DNA of 64,000 nt from Strongylocentrotus purpuratus (Eukaryota; Echinodermata; Echinoidea; Camarodonta; Strongylocentrotidae): contig NW_022145601.1 of assembly GCF_000002235.5 (NCBI RefSeq), positions 19,723,389 to 19,787,388 of the forward strand, written 5' to 3'. A program made the position numbers and the translations under genes. The notes beneath the pieces are model-generated. The model ran no database searches. It saw only the letters and a program-made list of their open reading frames with translations, and had not been told where the DNA came from. Below are positions 40,827-50,502 of this stretch, in pieces; the stretch's first letter is position 1; each line of letters starts with the position of its first letter.

Positions 40827-43800
40827 TCTTTTTGGGGGGAGGGGGGGGGGGGGGGGTTGGGCGAACAAATGTCACAGAGTCCCTTGCCCCCCCCCCCCCA
40901 TCAGCTTTTTTGAGGACACGGGCCACCGCCGAAGTGACAAGCTAGGCCAGCGTTGCCGATTCTCATCCCCAAAATCCCCACATTAAAAAAAAAAAAAAAA
41001 AAAAAAGGAAAAAAAAAAGAAGAAAAAAAAGAAAAAAGAAAGAAAAAAGAACGCACGCTGGAGGGAAACCCTTTCAAGTGCAAATATTGTGAGAAGATAT
41101 TCAACTCATCTGGTAACTTAACCAAACACATGATAACTCTGGATATAACTGTGTATTTAACTGTTACTTGATTTAAAAAGACGTTATCATGCATTGCTTT
41201 TTATGGTCTCCATTGTGTTAATAGATGCCAGGAAAACATCACTTACGGGGTTCAAATAAACACCCCAAAAAAAATCGGCTCGCCGCTTCGCGGCTCGTGG
41301 ACGATGCTCCGCATCGTCATTATTGGTCAACCCCCCCCCTGAGCAAAAAGCTAGATCCGCCCCTGACAAGTAAAGTCACAGTGACTCAGTTTTGTCTAGA
41401 TCCTGATCTACTCACCTCTAAATTACTGACTAGCTAGTGGCTGACATAAATTGATAATTATAAAATGATGATCTAGAGTTATAGACTCTAAATAAAATGT
41501 ATAATTAGCTAAACTACTAATACTAAAAGTACTAGTAAAACTAAAACTAAAACAAAAGTAGGGTCTAAACTCTAATCTTAGTCTAACTTTCGTTAAAAGT
41601 AAAACTTCGTTCTTATTCTTATAGATCCTAGGTCTAAGCAGATGTGAAAAAAAAAAAAAAAAAACTTATTAATTCAATATTTGATGTGAAATGAGATAAG
41701 AAAGACCCTCCACTTAAGGTATTTAGTCTAGATGTATGTTTGTTCAGTCATGATTTGGTCGTTTTAGTTTTGCATCAAACATACTTCACTCCTTTAATTA
41801 TTTCACTTACATGAAAATAAGTATATGGGGGCGATGTGTGGAACGGCGGTGCATTTTGTATACATTTCTGCGCTCATGGACATATTAATTATTGCTTACA
41901 AAGAATCAGAATGGCTCAAAAGAGTGTATCATATTACTTTACCTAAAAAAATCTATAACAAACTCACCTTTTCATAGTCTGTCACTGTTCCAAATTGCGA
42001 AATTTTCACTCCCGTCACTTCGTGAAACAAATAAAAGCAGAAAAAGAGCGGACGAGAATTTCACGAAGTGACGGCCAGCTTTAAGCGCAGCGCGTAACTT
42101 AGCCGTCACTTCGTGAAAAACAGGAAATCCTTTTACTAGGTATTTTCTTGTTTACGTCATCGTCATAGTGACATAATTAGATATTATTGTGGTTCGAAAT
42201 TTTGTGAGGTTTAAAGGAGAAATTCAAAGAAAATCACAAATATGTCAACTAATGTATCATTAGAAACTGGTAAGCTAACAGATGGCCATTGTACAAGTTT
42301 TAGGTGAACAACAGATTGGGTGATTTATAAACATACAAATACAACCACCTCCATAGCAGCTGGGATATACGAGAGATTCGCCGGAAAATAACGATGTTTT
42401 AATGACGTCACTATATGGACCCATATACTGCCCAAGCAGACGACATCCCATAAAGAATCAACATAATTGCAAAGCCATTACTTGTCAAATTATAATGAGT
42501 TTAATGAATATAAATGTAATGGCATGTCAAACCATTCAAAAGGGGATATGACCCGATTCAGATAACTAAAATCTTTTGCTTGTAAATACACAGGATAGGG
42601 GTTAATTACAATCAAAGAAACCAGACTTTCAAATTGAACCCCCCCCCCCCGGAATGATATTAAGGACGGCATTTTTTCCCTCTTGAAACGCCGAACATAC
42701 CGCGGTGTGTGCAGCTGAATATACAATGGCGTCTTATTTTGTTTACAAGCGACAGATTCCTTTATTTTTGTATCGCTGCATTTGTCATCAAAATAAAACC
42801 ATGCGCGGGGTTTAGAGTAAAGCAATAGATTATACATTTAGCCTGACGGTAGTGAAGTAAGAGAAAGAACTCAAGAGAAGATGAAAACACAGGTACTGAA
42901 AATGTGTGAGATGTCATGGGACATCGTCTGCTTGTGCGAATCACATCCATACTGTGATCTCACACATCTCAGCAACGTTCGGAGAGCTCTCCAGGTGCTA
43001 TGCCGGGGCTGTATTTAAGCGTTTTGTAATTTATAATAATCTTTATTTCGAATGTTTCCAAGCATTGAATTTTGATAACCTTGTCGAATCAAACTTTAAA
43101 CTTTGCAATAATGAAAATAAAGTTAGTTTTTAAAATCAATGAATATCTACTTTAAGATGTTTTGTGAGGTAAAAGAATGCAAACCTTCTTTTTACAAACT
43201 TCAAGAAAAGCAAACGTTAAGGCATCATGGTCTCTCGATGGTCGCGTCTACGCACTGGTCAAAATTACAGAAGGAAGTGAGATGAGAAGGCACATTACGA
43301 AGATTTCCGACCTGTAGGTTTTACACCTTCTTTCTTCATGTTGTTATTTATCATATTGTATCATCTTCTCGTATTACCTGTTTCCGGTGGTATATAACCT
43401 CTTTTCATAACCAATTTCGTTGATTTTTTTCCCCCTCATTTTGTTTTACTGTTTTTTATTGTCAAGTTTTATAGTAATGCCTGACCGAAATTTGTACCAA
43501 CAATTTTTAAATAATTTAGATTTTACACCACTCTCCGAAAAGTTATCTTCTATCATTGAGGAAAATACTCTATATGGTCCGAATCAAAGTTGTTTATTAC
43601 CTGATGAATTTAATGATTTTGCTAATACACATAATTTGAATAAAATATTTACTTGTCTTCATATTAATTGTTGAAGCATTAAAAAGAACTTCGATAATCT
43701 TGTCTCTCTTGTAAATACAAATGATCATAAATTGTGTGCAGCAGGATTATCAGAGACTTGGTTGAAACCAAACGATCCCGTTTATAATCTTGATGGATAT

Positions 43801-46800
43801 GAATTTGTTGGAAATGAACGACAAGGTCGCAATGGTGTCGGAGTGGGTATCTATGTGCGTAATGATTTTAATTATAATCGTAGGCTTGATCTAGACATTA
43901 ATAATAATGATTTTGAATCTGTCTTTATTGAAATTAAAACAGATAAGAAAAGTATTATATGTGGAACTATAGACCACCTAATACATACTTTCCATCATTC
44001 TTAGAGTCTTTGAATTTAATAGTAAACATAGTAAATAAAGAAAATAGACTGATATATTTTGTTGGAGATTATAATATCAACTTATTGAATGACAGTTCTT
44101 GCCAACAAATACATTATTTTGTGGATGTCTTTATGGTTAATTCTATGTTCCCTGTGATTTACCCAACTAGGGTAACAATCAATTCTGCAACATTAATTGA
44201 TAATATATTCACTAATGATATTGAAATTATAAGTAGCGGGATTCTATTTGTTGATATAAGTGATCATTTTCCTACATTTTGCATTCAGAATGATTCAATT
44301 GAAGAAAAAAATGTGAACTTGTATATACTAAACGTGACAGGTGTGAAAATAATATTCGTCAATTTATTTGTAAACTTCAAACTATATCTTGGCGCATAGA
44401 CAATATTAATCCCAATGTAAATTATGATTGTTTTTTTAAATTCCAATTCAAATCTGTGTATGATGAATGCTTTCCTATTGTACGTAGATCTTGTAAAAAG
44501 AAGAAATAAATATTATTGTGATATGTTTATAAATGTGAAAAATGATATGAGGCAAACTTGGAAATGTATAAATAAGGCTATGGGTACAAAAATGAAACAA
44601 AATAATATTGAACAAATTACTGTTAATAATCGATCTGGTACTCTTGGTAAGGCCAAAAAAAAAAATCATTTGGTTGTCCTCGACCGCCCGCTCGTCATTT
44701 TCGGGCCGCTCGTATTTTTTTTTTTTTTAAATATATATATATTTTTTTTAATTCAATTTTTTTTTTTTTTAATTAATTAATTTTTGTTTTGTTTATGGGG
44801 GAGCAATCTTAAATGCCAAGGATCAAAATGCGTCCCGTTGCCAGTTTGGTCTTTTTAGTACGCAATTAGGTATTTATTAAACTTGCCATTTTTATTTTTC
44901 TATGTCAAAATGCCGTTCATTCAAGTCAGGTTCTGAGCATTCATAAACTCATTATAAAGCCAATCTGTACTAGTTTACAGGAGGGATTAGACCACCCTGC
45001 AAGGTCACTGGACATGTGGTTATCTCATCAAATCAGCTCTCAGTTAATATAAGATAAAGAGGATAATGGGGGACCAATGGTCACCGATTAGGCATTGTTT
45101 GAAACAAAGAGGGCGCAAGTAGCTATAAGTAGTACAATGGAGATTTAAAAGGTGCTGTATTTCAAAGCCCAAAATACTTTCTGTGTTGGTCTTGATATTC
45201 ATTGTATATTAAACTAGTCTTTTACCATATTAAAGTGTTTTATAGACTTTGTTTTTTTAAATGCTTGACAATCCCAATAATTTTTTTTTTATGGAAAAAA
45301 AATATTTAAAAAAAAATTTAAAAAAATATTAAAGGAAAAAAAAAAAAAAAAAAAAAAATCAAAAAAAGACACACAACAAATGAAGTTTAATAAAAAAAAA
45401 AAAAAAAAAAAAAAAAATCCGCCCACCCGTCCCTACTCCAGAATAGCAATCGAGGACAACCAAGCAATTTTTTTGGGGGGGCCTAATGATATGGCTAACG
45501 AATTTAATAATTTTTTTTGGTGAATATTGGTCCTTCATTGACACAAAATATACTCGATGCTCAGTTTTGTAGTAAGAATAACTACATGGAATTTTGACTG
45601 CGCGCAGTCGAAAATGATGCCTCCGCCATAGAGCAATTTAAACAAGTTTGGAGTTTAAATCTCCAGTGGTTCTTGAGATATCATGATAACAATCTCAATG
45701 TATGGAATTTCATAAGTTGACCTCTGTGACCCTTGACCTTTGACCTACGTGCTCCAAAATCTAATCAGATTGTCTTCCTATGGTGATACACACTATCATT
45801 AAGTTTGAAGTTTAAATCTCCAGTGGTTCTTGAGATATGATAACAATCTCAATGTATGGAATTTCATAAGTTGACCTCTGTGACCCTTGACCTTTGACCT
45901 ACGTGCTCCAAAATCTAATCAGATCGTCTTCCTATGGTGATACATACTATCCTTAAGTTTGAAGTGAAAATTCTCCAGTGGTTCTTGAGATGTCGCGATA
46001 ACGATCTCAATGTATGGAATTTCATAAGTTGACCTCTGTGACCCTTGACCTTTGACCTACGTGCTCCAAAATCTAATCAGATTGTCTTCCTATGGTGATA
46101 CACACTATCATTAAGTTTGAAGTTTAAATCTCCAGTGGTTCTTGAGATATGATAACAATCTCAATGTATGGAATTTCATAAGTTGACCTCTGTGACCCTT
46201 GACCTTTGACCTACGTGCTCCAAAATCTAATCAGATCGTCTTTCTAAGGTGATACATACCATCCTTAAGTTTGAAGTTTTTACATCTCCAGTGGTTCTTG
46301 AGATATCATGATAACAATCTCAATGTATGGAATTTCATAAGTTGACCTCTGTGACCCTTGACCTTTGACCTACGTGCTCCAAAATCTAATCAGATCGTCT
46401 TCCTATGGTGATACATACTATCCTTAAGTTTGAAGTGAAAATTCTCCAGTGGTTCTTGAGATGTCGCGATAACGATCTCAATGTATGGAATTTCATAAGT
46501 TGACCTCTGTGACCCTTGACCTTTGACCTACGTGCTCCAAAATCTAATCAGATTGTCTTCCTATGGTGATACACACTATCATTAAGTTTGAAGTTTAAAT
46601 CTCCAGTGGTTCTTGAGATATGATAACAATCTCAATGTATGGAATTTCATAAGTTGACCTCTGTGACCCTTGACCTTTGACCTACGTGCTCCAAAATCTA
46701 ATCAGATCGTCTTTCTAAGGTGATACATACCATCCTTAAGTTTGAAGTTTTTACATCTCCAGTGGTTCTTGAGATATCATGATAACAATCTCAATGTATG

Positions 46801-49800
46801 GAATTTCATAAGTTGACCTCTATGACCCTTGAACTTTGACCTACGTGCTCCAAAATGTAATCAGATTGTTTTCCCATAGTGATACACACTATCACTAAGT
46901 TTGAAGTTTAAATCTCCAGTGGTTCTTGAGATATCATGATAACAATCTCAATGTATGGAATTTCATAAGTTGACCTCTGTGACCCTTGACCTTTGACATA
47001 CGTGCTCCAAAATCTAATCAGATCGTCTTCCTATGGTGATACATACTATCCTTAAGCTTGAAGTTTAAATCTCAAATGGTTCTTGAGATATCGTGCTAAC
47101 AAACTCAATACAAGGAATTTCATAAGTTGACCTCTGTGACCTGTGACCTTTGACCTACGTACTCCAAAATCTAATCAGATAGTCTTCCTATGGTGATAAA
47201 TACTATTCCCGAGTCTTAAGTTTAAATCTTAAATGGTTCTTGAGATATTGTGATAACGGTCAAACGGGACGGACGTACGGACGTACGGACGGACAACCCG
47301 AAAACATGATGCCTCCGGCACCACCTTCGGTGGCGGAGGCATAACAATGTGCAATATCTGACCAGGAATCCTCAATCTGCCTATATATCAGCAAAAGAAA
47401 TTATTGATATCGTTTGTAATTTAAAGAATCGATCAAGTACTGGTTTTTGATGAAATTGGTGTATCGATTACGAAACGAGTGATTCATTTAATTTGTTATC
47501 GTCCACTATGTGATATTTTAAATTTTTCAATGAGTATGGGTATTTTCCCATAGGGTTAACAATAGCAAAAGTGATACCAGTTTTTTTTTAAATGGATTGT
47601 CTGATTGTTTACATAATTATCGACCTATTTCTGTACTGCCTATATTTTCTAAAAATTTTGAAAATGTCTTTCTAATCGACTAAAATGTGTTGATCAGTGC
47701 AATATATTAACAGAAAGCCAGTATGGATTTCGTCCAGGGTACTCTATCCTCTGCTATAGTTGATTTGTTTTATATAGTTACTAATGCTCTTGATAAAAAG
47801 ACAATTTTAATTGGTTTGTTTCTTGATTTGAGTAAGGCTTTTGATACTCTAGACCATTCAATTCCATTTCATAAATTAGAAAATTATGGTATTCGTGGTA
47901 TTCTTTTAGATTTTTTTCAAAATTATTTAACTAATCGTAAACAATTTGTAGTTTTCAATGGTAATGAGTCTTATTTGAGTGCTGTAGGATGTGGAGTGCC
48001 TCAGGGATCCATTCTTGGTCCACTTTTATTTCTCATTTATATGAACGATATTTGTGCATCATCTCAAAAGTTTGGATATATTTTATATGCAGATGATACA
48101 TAAATTGAAGATTACACCTGAAACAATTCTCCAAAACAATCTTACGTTTTCACACTCCAACATCATATGCTTAGTGGTTTCTAGCGTATTACATATCTCA
48201 CATGTATTATAATCTAAGATCTTCCATTTGCATAAATTGTATCGTGATGGTAAAATCATATGCAAAAGTTTAAAGTTAAATTCTCTGATTTTATTATTCC
48301 GTACAACATGAAATTTAAACTGTAGAACAGATGACCAATTAAAATCCGCATGTAAGTGTAGTCGTTGTTGCCATGCGTTTAAAATATATGGTTTTTTCTT
48401 ATTTTTTTGCACAATCAGTGAATATATTATTTTCGTATTAAGTTTTGACAAATCTATCATATCCCCTGTCGAAATCTCAATGGTCTGTAAATCAATTACT
48501 TCATCACGTTCTACATCTTGTGATTTACGCAACCATACCAAGGGGAAAGCCTTTTTCAACATAGCAAACTTAAAAGCAAATAACATTTTGGGTAACCCAT
48601 ATCTTTGGGCAGTTTCGTCAGAGTTTTTCCATCGACCGTCATTAAGAACATGGTGTACTCTTTTTATTCCTCCTCTCTCCCACACCTTAAAATGAAGCAT
48701 TCGGTTCCTTATTTTAATATTACTATTATTCCATAGTATCGTTCTCATTATGTTATTCGTCCCCTCAATATTTACATATTTTAGTTCAGACCATGTACAA
48801 AGCAAATCAAAGTAAAAATATGGCAAATTTGCTGTTTTACATAATTTTTCCATGTCTTTCTTGTGACAGTTAAATTCTAAACTTAAGGGTATTCCCCCAA
48901 CCTTGTCAATCCAATAGGAAAACAATGTTTTCCATGAGGTATTTTGACAGTTCAAATATTTCATTATCCATGACAGACGCAATGCACTAACTCTAGCTTC
49001 CAGATCAATCATTCCCAACCCCCCACTTGTAACATCATTAATACAAATATTTCTTCTTATTTTTTCTGTTTTTGAGCGCCACAAAAAGGAGTATAATAAC
49101 TTATTAATTCTTTTGATGGCATCTTTGGGCAAAATTTATGTGGTCTAAATATTCAGATGACTGAACAGATTTTAATACTTGGTTATGAAGTTGAAAACTC
49201 AATTTGTCATTTAGTAAATTTAATAATAAATTTTGCTGAGTATGTAATATATAGAAACCACATAAAGAATTTACAATCATTTAATAGAACACATGCGAGA
49301 ACTCTATATCGTAGTCTTAAATATGAGTTGACATTTTATTTGAACTGTAAAAGTATTAAAAGAGAAAACAACAATATGGTACAGAAATTAATTGAGATGC
49401 TGTAGACAACGAAAACAGATGTACTCATGAACAAACTAATGGGACGTTGCAATATTTTATTTGTTTATGATTGTATATGAGTTGAATTTGTTTATTTGAA
49501 GGAAAAGAAACAAAAAGGAATGTCAATTTGAATAATAAAGTTCCTCTGATTGAGGTTAAAGAGAAAAAAAAAAATATGCAGATGATACCAGTGTCTTTTT
49601 ATCCGATAACAATATTGACAATTTGATTCTTGATTTTAATGATGAATTATTGAAAATAAATTCATGGTTGATCTCTAATAAATTAATTGTAAATACTACA
49701 AAAACTCATTATATGATCTTTTCTAATATGTTTATCGATCGTGACACGTTGGCTGTTTCCTTAAATGATAATGTAATTAATCGTTGTAGCTCCCTGAAAT

Positions 49801-50471
49801 TTTTAGGTGTAACAATTGACAGTAAATTATCTTGGAAGGAGCACATTGATGTTATCTGCACGAATATTTCTAAAGGTATAGGCATTTTAAATAAAATTAA
49901 ACATTCTCCTTCAAATATTTTGATTATGATTTATAATGTCATTATATCTCCTTATTTTAATTATTGTAACCTTGCCTGGTATGGGGATCCTCAACTGATC
50001 ATGCAATGAGAAGATTATTATGCTTACAGAAAAGAACTTTTCGTTTAGTCTTACATGCCTATTATTTTGCTCATACTAAACCTTTATTTCTAAAATTAAA
50101 ACTTTTGAATGTCCTAGATATTTGCAATTATAGTTTTGCAATATTTATGTACTTAAGTTTTAATAATTTCATACCAATTAGTCTTTCCAGCAAATTTTGT
50201 CTTAATTCTGCATTACATTCATAATACTCGAAGTTCTTCTAATTTTCATTTAAATAAAATAAGACTAAATATAACTAAGAAATCAATATTTTTTAAAGGG
50301 CCACAATATTGTGGAATAATATACCTCAAGATATCAAATCTAGTCCATCAATTAACGTTTTTAAAAGGAGATATAAATCATTTTTAATCCAACAAAATAA
50401 CGTAAGATTGATTATGTACACGGCCTGGTTTTTGTTTTGTTTTTGTCCCCCCACCTCTATTTAGGCTTATA

Positions 50472-50502
<31 letters not shown>

